A stretch of DNA of 64,000 nucleotides, taken from Facklamia lactis. GTDB taxonomy: Bacteria > Bacillota > Bacilli > Lactobacillales > Aerococcaceae. Positions 1 through 8,615 of this stretch are shown one piece after another (the first letter of the stretch is position 1; every line of letters begins with the position of its first letter). The position numbers were made by a program, and so were the translations under genes. The notes beneath the pieces were generated by a model, which had not been told where the DNA came from, ran no database searches, and saw nothing but the letters and a program-made list of their open reading frames with translations. The stretch spans positions 434,001 through 498,000 of the forward strand of contig NZ_JACBXQ010000002.1 of NCBI RefSeq assembly GCF_015863205.1, written 5' to 3'.

Positions 1-565
1 TGCTATACGGTAAAATAAAATGATGTAAAAAATCCAATAATGAACCTTCTTTTCCAATCGTATGCATTCCAATTGTTGGTACCCACCGCAACTTAAGACC
101 AAAAAAATAGATAAAAATCATCGCAATCCAAAACGTTGGAACCGAAATTCCTAATGACAGCACTCCATCAATGGTATCATCAATCCACTTCCCACGGTGA
201 CTGGCAGAGAACAAACCTAACGGAATTCCAATTATCAATGCTGTAACATAAGCTGGTAGTATCAGCTTAATAGTATTAGGAATACGAGTCGCAAGTTCTT
301 GAGAGATAGGATGGTGAGTGATAATCGAATGTCCAAAATCTCCTTGCAATATATTCTTCAACCAAATAAAATATTGAATCAAAAAAGGTTGATCTAGACC
401 ATGCTTTTGTTTCAAAAACTCCACGCGTTCGATAGACATATCAGGAGTCGTTATGGCATCAATCGCATCAAAAGGAGCGATTTGTATCAAAGAAAATACT
501 ATCAATGATGTTAGCAATAATAAAGGTATGCTCTGTAAAATCCTTTTAACAAAATATTTAAACAT
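1..565 (-). CDS. Oligopeptide ABC transporter permease, DppB/OppB family (partial)
   Basis: Inner subunit of a peptide/nickel-type ABC importer. The reading frame runs unbroken from an ATG at 565 to the window edge, so about 188 N-terminal residues are present and the C-terminus is missing. The start MFKYFVKRILQSIPLLLLLT is the usual first membrane helix of the family. It is followed by an external loop (GLDQPFLIQYFIWLKNILQG) and the typical beginning of the core permease domain (ISQELATRIPNTIKL, then IIGIPLGLFSASHRGK). AGGAAAAG lies just upstream of the ATG. It lies downstream of the substrate-binding protein gene on the same strand, with a stem-loop between them, so the two probably form one operon continuing beyond the window. 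The transported peptide class cannot be read from the sequence. Confidence 0.9.
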   Translation of the reverse strand, partial: MFKYFVKRILQSIPLLLLTSLIVFSLIQIAPFDAIDAITTPDMSIERVEFLKQKHGLDQPFLIQYFIWLKNILQGDFGHSIITHHPISQELATRIPNTIKLILPAYVTALIIGIPLGLFSASHRGKWIDDTIDGVLSLGISVPTFWIAMIFIYFFGLKLRWVPTIGMHTIGKEGSLLDFLHHFILPYS

Positions 566-580
566 CTTTTCCTCCAAAAT

Positions 581-636
581 AGCTGGCTTAAAACACTAAC
601 CTGAATAAATTTAACAGGTAGCATTTAAAACCAGCT
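581..636 (-). other. Intra-operon stem-loop between binding protein and permease
   Basis: AGCTGG at 581-586 pairs with CCAGCT at 631-636, and ACCTG pairs with CAGGT inside it. This makes a long, partly interrupted hairpin in the 92-base gap between the binding-protein stop and the permease start. It has no long U-run. I infer a processing or attenuation hairpin that would keep the binding protein more abundant than the permease, as is common in Opp/Dpp operons. Confidence 0.5.
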
Positions 637-657
637 TTAATAAATTATAGTTAAGAA

Positions 658-2196
658 TTATTCTACAATTTTTAACTTAGACATATCTTCCAAACTATAA
701 ATTGGTACAAATTTTGCCTCTTCATAGCCTTGAATACGTTTATTAGAGACAATTATTTTCTTTCCAGTAGCATGAGGGAAGAAAATAGCTTCTTCAGCTA
801 TTACAGACTGTAACTCATTATAAATTTCTTTACGTTTTTCAACATCTAATTCTTTTTGACCTGCATTAAATAACTCATCTATTTTATCATTCTTTACATG
901 AAAAATATTAAATGACCCTTCTGAACCAAACATAGCACTATATGCATCCGGCTCTACTCCAAAAACATACCCATTAACAAAAAGATCATATTTTTTAGAT
1001 TCTGGATCTAACATTTCATTTATAACAGTGGCTTGGTCTGAACCTAATAACTCTAACTCAATCCCAGCTTGTGCTAATTGTTCTTTTAATAAAGTTACCA
1101 TCATCTCTGTTGTTTTTGATGTTGAATCATATCCAATATTTATTTTTAAGTTGTCAACTCCTGCTTCTTCTAATAAGGTCTTGGCTTTTTCAAGATTGTA
1201 ATCATAATGTTCTACATCATCATTATAGAATTGATTGGTTTGAGGTAAGAATGAATAAGCTGGTTCATAATATTCTTTATCCTGATAAATCGCTTGATTG
1301 ATCTCTTCACGGTTAGTTGCATACATTATTGCTTGGCGAACCTTTTGTTCTTGTAAATTATCAGAAGACAAGTTCATACCAATATATCCTATTCCGCCTT
1401 CACTATAAGAATAAACATCTAAATCACTTTGACTTAATTCAGCCATATCCATTACACCCACCATACTTGCATCAACTTCCCCCGTCTGTAAAGCCACTTT
1501 CACGGCATCAGTTTCAGGAATAATACGGAAAATAATATTTTTTATCCCAGCTTCTCCACCATAATATTGATCATTTGCCTCAAACTTAATATACTCACCA
1601 TTCTTATACTCTACAAATTTATAAGGACCTGAGCCAATAGGATCAATAGGTAAAGAGCTTTCTGAAAAGTCAGTTACTTCTGAATAAATATGTTCTGGAA
1701 TAATGTAATTTTCAAAAGACAATTTATTAATAGCAGCTGCTGATACCTCTGGTAAAACAAATTTAACAGTTAAATCATCTACTTTTTCAAAATTAATTTG
1801 TTTTTCACCAATCCAAAAGGCATCTGAAGAACCATTTTCTTTTTTAGCTTTTGTAGTATAGGTAAAGATTACATCATCTGCTGTAATCGCTTCTCCGTCA
1901 GACCATTTAAGCCCTTCCTTTAATTTCATTTCAGCAGACAAACCATCTTCTGCAATCTCAAATGATTCTGCCAATTCATACTTCGTACTACCATCTTCAT
2001 TTACACGCATTAATGGAGAGAAAATCATATTTGTATAAGTTAATCCCCAACGATCTGAAGCATTTAGAGGATTAGTAGACATTGGATCTCCAGAAATTGC
2101 ATACGTAAAGGTGTCTGATTCTTGAGCATTTATACCCAAAGGCAAACTAACCAACATTATTAATGAAACAAAAAGTGCCGTAATAAATTTTCTCAT
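658..2196 (-). CDS. Extracellular peptide-binding protein of an ABC importer (SBP family 5)
   Basis: Solute receptor that would deliver oligopeptides to the DppB-like permease encoded next. The 512-residue length fits the OppA/DppA class. Family features include YAISGDPMSTNPLNASDRWG near the N-terminus, LKWSDGEAITADDVIFTY (about residues 95-112), IGSGPYKFVEY (about 188-198) and the KVRQAIMYATNREEINQAIY block (about 282-301). The N-terminus is a signal peptide (MRKFITALFVSLIMLVSLPL) ending in a probable signal peptidase I site, INA before QES. There is no cysteine there, so no lipobox. Gram-positive binding proteins are normally lipoproteins, so retention at the cell surface is unexplained. 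The ATG is preceded by a GGAGGATT element. A 24-residue hydrophobic peptide gene lies 142 bases upstream. Confidence 0.9.
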   Translation of the reverse strand: MRKFITALFVSLIMLVSLPLGINAQESDTFTYAISGDPMSTNPLNASDRWGLTYTNMIFSPLMRVNEDGSTKYELAESFEIAEDGLSAEMKLKEGLKWSDGEAITADDVIFTYTTKAKKENGSSDAFWIGEKQINFEKVDDLTVKFVLPEVSAAAINKLSFENYIIPEHIYSEVTDFSESSLPIDPIGSGPYKFVEYKNGEYIKFEANDQYYGGEAGIKNIIFRIIPETDAVKVALQTGEVDASMVGVMDMAELSQSDLDVYSYSEGGIGYIGMNLSSDNLQEQKVRQAIMYATNREEINQAIYQDKEYYEPAYSFLPQTNQFYNDDVEHYDYNLEKAKTLLEEAGVDNLKINIGYDSTSKTTEMMVTLLKEQLAQAGIELELLGSDQATVINEMLDPESKKYDLFVNGYVFGVEPDAYSAMFGSEGSFNIFHVKNDKIDELFNAGQKELDVEKRKEIYNELQSVIAEEAIFFPHATGKKIIVSNKRIQGYEEAKFVPIYSLEDMSKLKIVE

Positions 2197-2338
2197 TTAA
2201 TTAATCCTCCATCTTTAACTTTTAATAATCATCTTCAATATAAATTAGTAACATCCCGTTTCCCATAATTCCTAACAGAAACATACTAACTTCAAATTCA
2301 TACTCATCTTATAAAATATCATAGATAAAACTCTATCA

Positions 2339-2413
2339 TTAGCCTTTCCTTTTGAACAAGGTGATATACAGATAGACTAAAATGAAGAAAAAAAAGACCA
2401 AAGTCCTTTTCAC
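2339..2413 (-). CDS. Small hydrophobic membrane peptide, 24 residues
   Basis: A short reading frame starts at GTG 2413. A perfect GGAGG at 2420-2424 sits six bases before it, one of the best ribosome binding sites in the window. The product begins MKRTLVFFFFILVYLY and ends ITLFKRKG: a positively charged start, about 16 hydrophobic residues, and a basic tail, which is a single-pass membrane peptide layout. It lies upstream of the peptide-binding protein on the same strand with no obvious terminator between. I do not recognise a family. Candidates are a small membrane regulator or a hydrophobic pheromone precursor taken up by the neighbouring importer, but nothing here proves either. Confidence 0.5.
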   Translation of the reverse strand: MKRTLVFFFFILVYLYITLFKRKG

Positions 2414-2424
2414 TTGTCACCTCC

Positions 2425-2859
2425 CTGTATCAATAAAATGTTAGCAATAAAATAAAATTGTATACTTTTCCAACAAAGTGATATCTCTCACAATATTATT
2501 TTATTAGAGTCCTCATGGAAAGACTAATTAAAAATACAAATAGATAAAGAATACTACCTTAATGGAAAGACTCGGTCCCATTAAAACAGTATCCATCTAT
2601 ACATAAGTTAATCGCATTATTTCACCGGTTTCTTTTCAGTTACGAATCAACTCTAGTGCTTAAACGTTAATAAACTCACCCGCTCTTTATATAAATCTAA
2701 ATGTTTATTATTTTCCTTCTCCTATCTTTTATTAATATAATTAATAAATACTTTTTTTTGAAACTTCAGATAATTAATTACTCTATTAAAAACGTCTTTA
2801 TAAATATTTCCATCTTCTTTATTTAATAAGTTACCATACTATATTTAATTTCTATCCAA
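2425..2859. other. AT-rich intergenic region, no gene assigned
   Basis: About 430 very AT-rich bases between the small peptide gene and the nucleoside phosphorylase. A 38-codon open frame on the minus strand (about 2722-2838) has plausible residues such as NKEDGNIYKDVFNRVINYL. It has no start codon or ribosome binding site, so I do not call it a gene. No convincing terminator was found. Confidence 0.4.
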
Positions 2860-3636
2860 CTAACTCTCAATATTCACTACCGCATCTAGACACAGTTTCA
2901 ACGAATATTCAAAAGAGTCTCCTCCCCAGTTGCGTTTATCGTGCTTTTCTATATCCGCTAGAGAATCTGCCGTAAAAAGAATTTGTCCCCAAATCACCTC
3001 TCTAAACTCAGCACAGCTCGCCAGACCGGAGCATTCCATTTCCACAACTGAACAGCCTTCTTCGACCCGATACTTCACGATATCTCTCGTTTCTCTAAAG
3101 AAACCATCCGTGGTCCACGTTACCACTTCAGTATAATTCAACCCATGATCTATCAAGGTTCTTTCGATGGCTTTTAGTGCCTTTCGATTGACCTCAACAT
3201 ATCTGGTAGGCGGTAAATAATGAAAGCTTGCACCTTCATCTCGCAATGCTTTAAAGGGAACAATAAAAGTATTTTCTGGAATATCTACCAAACATCCACA
3301 AGAACCCGCACTCATTATTTCCCTCACTCCCAAAGCAATTAGCCAATCCATAATTTGCACTGCTGCTACAGAGCCCATTGGTGCATGCATAAAACAAACC
3401 TCATGTCCTTGATACGTCATCTGATACACATTGTAGATTTTAGTAACCGACTCAAATTCCGTTACTTTTTTAGCCCCATGCTCCTTAGCAAAATCCTCTA
3501 TCGTTTCTTCACCTAAAAAAGCAAACACGCATTTTGTAGGTAGCTTAGCATGATACTCTTCATCTGTTGGCATGATAACAGCCATTTTCTCATCATCGTA
3601 TTCTAAAATGGGGATTTCATTTTTATAAAGCGTCAT
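2860..3636 (-). CDS. Nucleoside phosphorylase family protein (uridine/purine phosphorylase-like)
   Basis: Probable cytoplasmic phosphorylase that splits a nucleoside into base and ribose-1-phosphate for salvage. The nucleoside phosphorylase fold is indicated by APMGSVAAVQIMDWLIALGV (phosphate-binding and core region, about residues 85-104), the SAGSCGCLV turn and VVEMECSGLASCAEF (about 199-213), where the Glu-Met-Glu signature contacts ribose. The chosen ATG at 3636 has GAGAGG seven bases upstream. An in-frame TTG at 3651 would add five residues but has no ribosome binding site. At 258 residues it is the size of Udp/DeoD-like enzymes. The N-terminal extension (YKNEIPILEYDDEKMAVIMP) differs from classic Udp, so substrate preference is open. 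It appears to be a single-gene unit. Confidence 0.8.
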   Translation of the reverse strand: MTLYKNEIPILEYDDEKMAVIMPTDEEYHAKLPTKCVFAFLGEETIEDFAKEHGAKKVTEFESVTKIYNVYQMTYQGHEVCFMHAPMGSVAAVQIMDWLIALGVREIMSAGSCGCLVDIPENTFIVPFKALRDEGASFHYLPPTRYVEVNRKALKAIERTLIDHGLNYTEVVTWTTDGFFRETRDIVKYRVEEGCSVVEMECSGLASCAEFREVIWGQILFTADSLADIEKHDKRNWGGDSFEYSLKLCLDAVVNIES

Positions 3637-3857
3637 TGGCTTTCCTCTCAAATTCTATTGAAATAAATAATTTATAACTTTTTCATTTACATAACATAAT
3701 AGGTTAACTGAACAATATCTGTTTTTTAGTAAGGACAATAGAATTGAATTCAAAATTGCCCCTATTATCTTATAGTTTTTTTGGGTGCTTTTAAATAATA
3801 ATTCATTAATGCCAATCCTATAATACCTATTATATTATAAAGAACCATAGAAAAGCT

Positions 3858-4271
3858 CTAATTATTAAATAAACTAACTAAGGGTAAAGTATAGCTAAAA
3901 TATACATTCAGCACTAAAAAGCCAAGTATTGATCTAATAAAGCTCATCCATAAAAAATTCTTACTTTGCGTTTTTGCATTTTGGTTCTGATCGGATTGTC
4001 GAAATTCGGAAATAATTTCATTATTATAAGTTGCGATTGTAATGTAAAGACCTACACCGAATAGTGAGACTACCAAACTTGCAAAGGAATAAAGATATAA
4101 AACGGTAATTGGGTTCTCATCTAAGCGAGGTGTCACTATTAAGTTAAAGATCAGGTTAAATAGCCACATAAACATAAAAGCATTATTCCCTATCCTATTT
4201 ACCTCAGTCTTAACATTTTCAGGGGGATCCACACTAAAATTATATAAGTGATTAAATATTTTTTGCTTCAT
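3858..4271 (-). CDS. Small integral membrane protein, DUF3278-like
   Basis: A 137-residue hydrophobic protein with a charged N-terminus (FNHLYNFSVDPPENVKTEVN) followed by the motif RIGNNAFMFMWLFNLIFNLI. Three membrane segments lie at about residues 33-47, 58-80 and 108-130, with a polar loop (SEFRQSDQNQNAKTQSKN) between the second and third. The layout recalls DUF3278 proteins of Lactobacillales, but that match is from memory and weak. TAGGAG lies eight bases before the ATG. No function is known, and no partner gene is adjacent on the same strand. Confidence 0.55.
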   Translation of the reverse strand: MKQKIFNHLYNFSVDPPENVKTEVNRIGNNAFMFMWLFNLIFNLIVTPRLDENPITVLYLYSFASLVVSLFGVGLYITIATYNNEIISEFRQSDQNQNAKTQSKNFLWMSFIRSILGFLVLNVYFSYTLPLVSLFNN

Positions 4272-4520
4272 TAAAAAACTCCTATATCATTTTACAATTG
4301 GAAAACAATTAGACGCTTTCATTTCATGAAAAGCTTTATTCAATTGTAACCTTTATCGCTTTATTTTAAAGTCTTATTATATCGATTTTATAATAAGACT
4401 TTTTCAAATAAGGTAAAAGAATTGAAAATTTATTAAGAGTCATTGTTATACAATATACAGACTCAACTAAATTGAAAATAAATTTCACTGAGGGCATCTA
4501 TACCAATGAACCACATCAAA

Positions 4521-4555
4521 AAAACCACCTAAGCAACAATTGCTTAGGTGGTTTT
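4521..4555 (-). terminator. Intrinsic terminator after the EamA pseudogene
   Basis: A perfect 16-base inverted repeat, AAAACCACCTAAGCAA with loop CAA, flanked by A and T tracts. It lies directly downstream of the interrupted transporter gene and could terminate from either direction. Confidence 0.85.
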
Positions 4556-4563
4556 CAAAAAAT

Positions 4564-5445
4564 TTATTCAGTTGAGGAAGGCTCCTTGATTGGCTTCAAT
4601 TCAACAATAAGGATTCCACAGAAAATTAGAATACCTCCTAGAATCATTGTCATCACTACTGGTTCTCCTAACAGGAGAATTGCCGTTAGCATACCGAAGA
4701 AGGCTTCTGTTGATAAGATAACTGCTGACTCCCCACTCGTTGTATACTTTTGTGCAGCCGTCTGTAAGCCATAGCCCACTAAGGTTGCTACAATCCCGAT
4801 ATATAATATTGGCATTAACGATTGCGCAGTGAAAGTCATATGGGTCTCACCTAAGAAGATGGTTGCAATCCAGCTTAGAACAGCGGCGGTTCCCATTTGT
4901 AACAGCATGACAACCCAGTTTGGCATCCCATCCCCATAATGATCCGTATAGAAAATATGAGCCCCAAAGAATACAGCACCTGCTAAAGAGAGAACATCAC
5001 CAAAGTTAAAAGCTAATTCGCCAACTCCTCCAGCGAAGGAAGTAAAACCAATCCCAATTAAGGAAATTAGAGCTCCTAATAAGGCATTTTTTGAAAGGTT
5101 TTGCCGTAAAACAATCCAAGCGATAAATGGAACTAAGATCACATTCACTGCCGTTAAGAAAGAGTTTTTAGACGTCGTAGTGAATTCTAAACCTTTTGTT
5201 TAAAAGTAAGCCATAAATAAGATAGCTCCAATCATTATCCCTTTAATCAAATCGCCCTTACTAATTTGTCTCAACTTTCCAAAATTCATAATAAGCAGAA
5301 TAATAAATGCAATAGTAAAACGTAGGGCAATCACTTGAAAGGTAGTAAAATATTCCAATGCCATTGAGGAAAAAGTGAATCCCGATCCCCAAATAATAGC
5401 AGTTAACAATAAACCTAATTTACCTAATAAGTTTGTGTTCTTCAT
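4564..5445 (-). pseudogene. EamA/RhaT-family drug/metabolite transporter interrupted by one stop codon
   Basis: Two same-frame segments form a full EamA transporter of about 293 codons with around ten membrane helices. They are separated by a single in-frame TAA at 5200-5202. The first segment starts at ATG 5445 (GGAGG five bases upstream) and ends ILFMAYF. After the stop the same frame continues TKGLEFTTTSKNSFLTAVNV and then VILVPFIAW. EamA proteins usually read AYFFQTKGLEYT here, so the stop probably replaces a glutamine codon (CAA to TAA). No other lesion is visible: glycine-rich helices and the C-terminal half (ILYIGIVATLVGYGLQTAAQ) are intact. This suggests recent inactivation, a sequencing error or readthrough. 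Substrate unknown. Confidence 0.8.
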
Positions 5446-5715
5446 AAAGACCTCCAATATTTAAACTTGCCCTTATTATATCAAGTAAATATTTACCCTA
5501 CAATTTTGACACATCATCTTTATTTCATAGATGGGTCTAATCCCTCAGGCATCTCAGTCGTCCATCTTCTAAAACAGATAGCAGTCTTGGATTTGACCCT
5601 CTCTCCTAAATTTCATCGAACCTCAAAAAATGATAATTTCAACATAAATAATCGACGATAGATTTCCCTACCGCCTCAAGATAAAGTCTTGATTTATCTA
5701 CTTGTAAACTAGATT

Positions 5716-6144
5716 TTATAGGGTTTTCTTAAAGCAAATCATTCTATTTACCTCTTTAAACCCAATATTTAAATGAAACTTTAGAGAATTTGTGTTAGCC
5801 AGTTCACAATCACTGGCAAATTCTTTACATCCTTTTGACCTAGCCCATGCTTCGCATTCTTTGCATAAACTACTGGCAATTCCGTTCATTCTATGTTTTT
5901 CGTCTACCACAATTCCTTCAAGATAGCCTACTGGACTAGCGTCGCACCCCTCAACATAGTCATTTCTTAAAGAACATAAAGCAAGTCCAAGACATTCTTC
6001 TCCAGAAATATTAGTGAATACAGCAGTCGTAGTCCCAACAATGTAAGTTTCTAGTTCAACAATTGACTCTTCTAAAGACAAATCTGGCCATAATTGGTTT
6101 ATCAATATTGCCATTCTATTAATATCTTTGAGACTTGCTTGCAT
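5716..6144 (-). CDS. GNAT acetyltransferase resembling aminoglycoside 6'-N-acetyltransferase AAC(6')-I
   Basis: A 142-residue acetyl-CoA-dependent N-acetyltransferase. NDYVEGCDASPVGYLEGI, then VVDEKHRMNGIASSL (the acetyl-CoA loop), then KGCKEFASDCELANTNSLKF and GFKEVNRMICFKK follow the pattern of the chromosomal AAC(6')-I subgroup typified by AAC(6')-Iaa. In that group the equivalent stretches read DYVNGCDSSPVVFLEGI and GCREMASDTSPENT. These enzymes acetylate the 6'-amino group of tobramycin- or kanamycin-type drugs. The ATG at 6144 has AAAGGAG eight bases upstream; an ATG twelve codons earlier has none. Gene order (next to a LysR gene, same strand, 48 bases apart) suggests a chromosomal rather than cassette origin. 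Resistance activity is not shown by sequence alone. Confidence 0.75.
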   Translation of the reverse strand: MQASLKDINRMAILINQLWPDLSLEESIVELETYIVGTTTAVFTNISGEECLGLALCSLRNDYVEGCDASPVGYLEGIVVDEKHRMNGIASSLCKECEAWARSKGCKEFASDCELANTNSLKFHLNIGFKEVNRMICFKKTL

Positions 6145-6192
6145 AAAATTTACTCCTTTCAAAATCTGATCGATAGTCATTTGAAATATCGG

Positions 6193-7050
6193 CTAGTGGT
6201 TTAAAGTATTTATAAATGCTTTAGCTGCTAATGACAAATCTGTCTTTTTCTTATAATAATATCCAACATCTCTTGTCGGGAGTTCTATATTAGAATCAAT
6301 CACATATAATCCTTCAACTAATTCCTTAGATAGAATAGCAATTCCCAAACCTTGTATGGCAAACTCTGCAAGTAACTCATAGTTAGCCAACTCCACTTCA
6401 GGTTTTAGAGTGATATTTTGACGCATTAACATTTTGTTTATTTCTTTTCTAGTCTGACTTTTGTCATCTAGCAACATGATTTTAACTTCATCAATGTTTT
6501 CAGATGTTAAAGGTTGAGGAACTTTTTTTAAATACTCCTCAGACGTAACAAAAACTTCATGCAAGGTCATCAATGTCTTAAACTCTATCTCATCTGGATG
6601 CTTGGGTTCAAACCCGATAACAAGGTCTATTTCACCGTTCAAGAGCATGTTTTCTAATTCCATAGAAGTGCCATTTTTGATACTGATACGTAATTCAGGA
6701 TTTATTTGAGAAAATTCCTTTAAATGCCTGGGTAATATATACCTTGATATCGTGTCAGATGCGCCTAATCTCAGGTTCCCCCATTCCAGTGACTTCATTT
6801 CTTTTATCCTTAAATTAGCTTTTTCTAATTGCTGGATACCTGTTTTTACCAAATGATAAAATTCTTGGCCTTCTGTTGTTAAAGAAACCCCTCGAGATTG
6901 CCTTGTAAAAAGCTTACAATCAAGTTCTTGTTCTAATTGTGCTATCATCTGTGATACCGCTGGTTGACTTAGAAATAATTCTTCAGCCGCCTTCGAAAAG
7001 TTCCCTTTTTCAGCAACAGCTACAAATATTTGATAGAGATTCATATTCAT
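6193..7050 (-). CDS. LysR-family transcriptional regulator
   Basis: A 285-residue regulator with an N-terminal winged helix-turn-helix (FVAVAEKGNFSKAAEELFLS then QPAVSQMIAQLEQELDCKLF, residues about 9-48) and a C-terminal effector-binding domain starting near residue 90 (WGNLRLGASDTISRYILPRH). It is divergent from the CofE-like gene across a 106-base gap rich in inverted AT motifs (GATAT and ATATC halves near 7083-7109). By the usual LysR rule it is likely to control that gene as well as itself. The effector is unknown; the domain start resembles the CysL/CbbR branch. GGAG lies eleven bases before the first ATG. Confidence 0.88.
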   Translation of the reverse strand: MNMNLYQIFVAVAEKGNFSKAAEELFLSQPAVSQMIAQLEQELDCKLFTRQSRGVSLTTEGQEFYHLVKTGIQQLEKANLRIKEMKSLEWGNLRLGASDTISRYILPRHLKEFSQINPELRISIKNGTSMELENMLLNGEIDLVIGFEPKHPDEIEFKTLMTLHEVFVTSEEYLKKVPQPLTSENIDEVKIMLLDDKSQTRKEINKMLMRQNITLKPEVELANYELLAEFAIQGLGIAILSKELVEGLYVIDSNIELPTRDVGYYYKKKTDLSLAAKAFINTLNH

Positions 7051-7156
7051 TTGTGATATTACTCCTACTTATATCTATTCTCGATATTATTTATTATATT
7101 TATATCACTTTTTGCATTATAATGCTATTATGATCTTAATTTTAAAGGAGATACTT

Positions 7157-8350
7157 ATGGAAAGATTAGTAGGAACAGTCGTTAGAGGTTTGCGTTCTCC
7201 AATATTTAAAGCGGGCGATGATTTAACTCAGTTAGTTCCCGATATTTTAGATAAATTTTACACCAACGAAACTATTGAAATTGGTGAAAAAGATGTCGTT
7301 GCCATCACCGAAAGCGTTGTTGCTAGAGCTCAGGGTAACTATGTGACGATCGACCAGGTAGCTTCAGATATCAACAAGAACTTTAAAGGACAAGAAGTTG
7401 GAGTCATATTCCCAATCTTAAGCCGTAACCGTTTTGCTACTATCTTAAGAGCCATCGCTAAGTCTGATATTAAGAAAGTTATTCTTCAGCTATCATTCCC
7501 TTCTGATGAAGTGGGTAACCATTTGATATCAGTCGAACAGATGGATGAAGCGGGATTAGATCCATACAAGGATACCTTAACTGAAAAGCAATATCGTGAC
7601 TTATTCGGCATTCAGAAGCATGAGTTCACTGGTATTGATTATGTATCATACTACAAAGAAATAGTTGAATCATTCGATAAAGAATGTGAAATCATCTTCT
7701 CTAATAGTCCATTAACAATCTTAGAACATACTCAATATGTCATTAACTGTGATATCCATACTCGTAAGCGCACGAAGGCACTCTTATTAAAGAATGGTGC
7801 TAAATGCGTTTGCAGCTTAGATAACTTAATGAATGAATCCATTGATGGTTCTGGTTATAACGCTGACTACGGTCTATTAGGATCAAATAAATCGACTGAA
7901 GATACCATTAAATTATTCCCTCGTGAATGTAATGAACTCGTCTTGGCGATCCAGTCAAAAGTTAAGAAGAGAACGGGTAAGACCATCGAAGTGATGGTTT
8001 ATGGAGATGGTGCTTTCAAAGATCCAGTAGGAAAGATTTGGGAATTAGCGGATCCCGTTGTATCGCCTGGATATACCAAGGGATTAGAAGGAACTCCAAA
8101 TGAATTAAAATTAAAATACTTAGCTGATAATGACTTTAAGGATTTAGAAGGAGAAGAATTAAAGGAAGCGATAAAAAACGCGATTAATTCTAAGGAAGAT
8201 AATCTTGTAGGTCAAATGGCCACTCAAGGAACGACACCTAGACAATTAACAGACCTTTTAGGGAGCTTATGTGATTTGACTTCAGGCTCTGGCGATAAGG
8301 GGACTCCAATCGTATATATTCAAGGTTACTTTGATAATTATATAAACTAA
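7157..8350 (+). CDS. CofE-like coenzyme F420-0:L-glutamate ligase family protein
   Basis: A 397-residue cytoplasmic protein whose N-terminal half matches the F420_ligase (CofE/FbiB) fold. Supporting segments are VVRGLRSPIFKAGDDL, EKDVVAITESVVARAQGNYV (about residues 42-61), GVIFPILSRNRFATILRAIA and the KNGAKCVCSLDNLMNES metal/GTP region. The C-terminal half includes VYGDGAFKDPVGKIWELADP and the glycine-rich LTSGSGDKGTP. True CofE adds glutamate to F420 in archaea and actinobacteria. Lactic acid bacteria are not known to make F420 and no cof/fbi genes are nearby, so the substrate here is probably another acid. The ATG at 7157 has AAAGGAG six bases upstream; the upstream in-frame TTG does not. 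It is divergent from a LysR gene and ends in a strong terminator. Confidence 0.75.
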   Translation: MERLVGTVVRGLRSPIFKAGDDLTQLVPDILDKFYTNETIEIGEKDVVAITESVVARAQGNYVTIDQVASDINKNFKGQEVGVIFPILSRNRFATILRAIAKSDIKKVILQLSFPSDEVGNHLISVEQMDEAGLDPYKDTLTEKQYRDLFGIQKHEFTGIDYVSYYKEIVESFDKECEIIFSNSPLTILEHTQYVINCDIHTRKRTKALLLKNGAKCVCSLDNLMNESIDGSGYNADYGLLGSNKSTEDTIKLFPRECNELVLAIQSKVKKRTGKTIEVMVYGDGAFKDPVGKIWELADPVVSPGYTKGLEGTPNELKLKYLADNDFKDLEGEELKEAIKNAINSKEDNLVGQMATQGTTPRQLTDLLGSLCDLTSGSGDKGTPIVYIQGYFDNYIN

Positions 8351-8356
8351 TAGATA

Positions 8357-8387
8357 AAAAGCGTCTGGATTTTTTCCAGACGCTTTT
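8357..8387 (+). terminator. Intrinsic terminator after the CofE-like gene
   Basis: Perfect 13-base inverted repeat AAAAGCGTCTGGA with a five-T loop, seven bases after the stop codon. Confidence 0.88.
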
Positions 8388-8615
8388 ATTTACTCTATTG
8401 TTAACCCCTTAATTTTCCAACATTTTTTAAACGTCGTACCAAAATTCATAGTTACCTTTAAAGTTTAAAATCATAAAATATCCATAGAAAATTTTGCGTT
8501 GTTGAAAAAAATAAAAGCTCTTGATATTATATAAAATAAATTTAATATAAAATAGTATAAATAAGGAAGAAAGAATAAATTTGAGAGATAAAAAGATGAA
8601 AAAGTACTTTCTTTA
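8388..8615. other. AT-rich intergenic stretch before the ABC exporter
   Basis: About 230 AT-rich bases. AAGGAAG near 8561-8567 is followed by a TTG-started frame at 8581 that stops after eleven codons (TAG 8614-8616). Read one frame over, the sequence continues into the small ORF at 8616, so this may be the 5' part of a frameshifted small gene. No promoter can be assigned with confidence. Confidence 0.35.
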
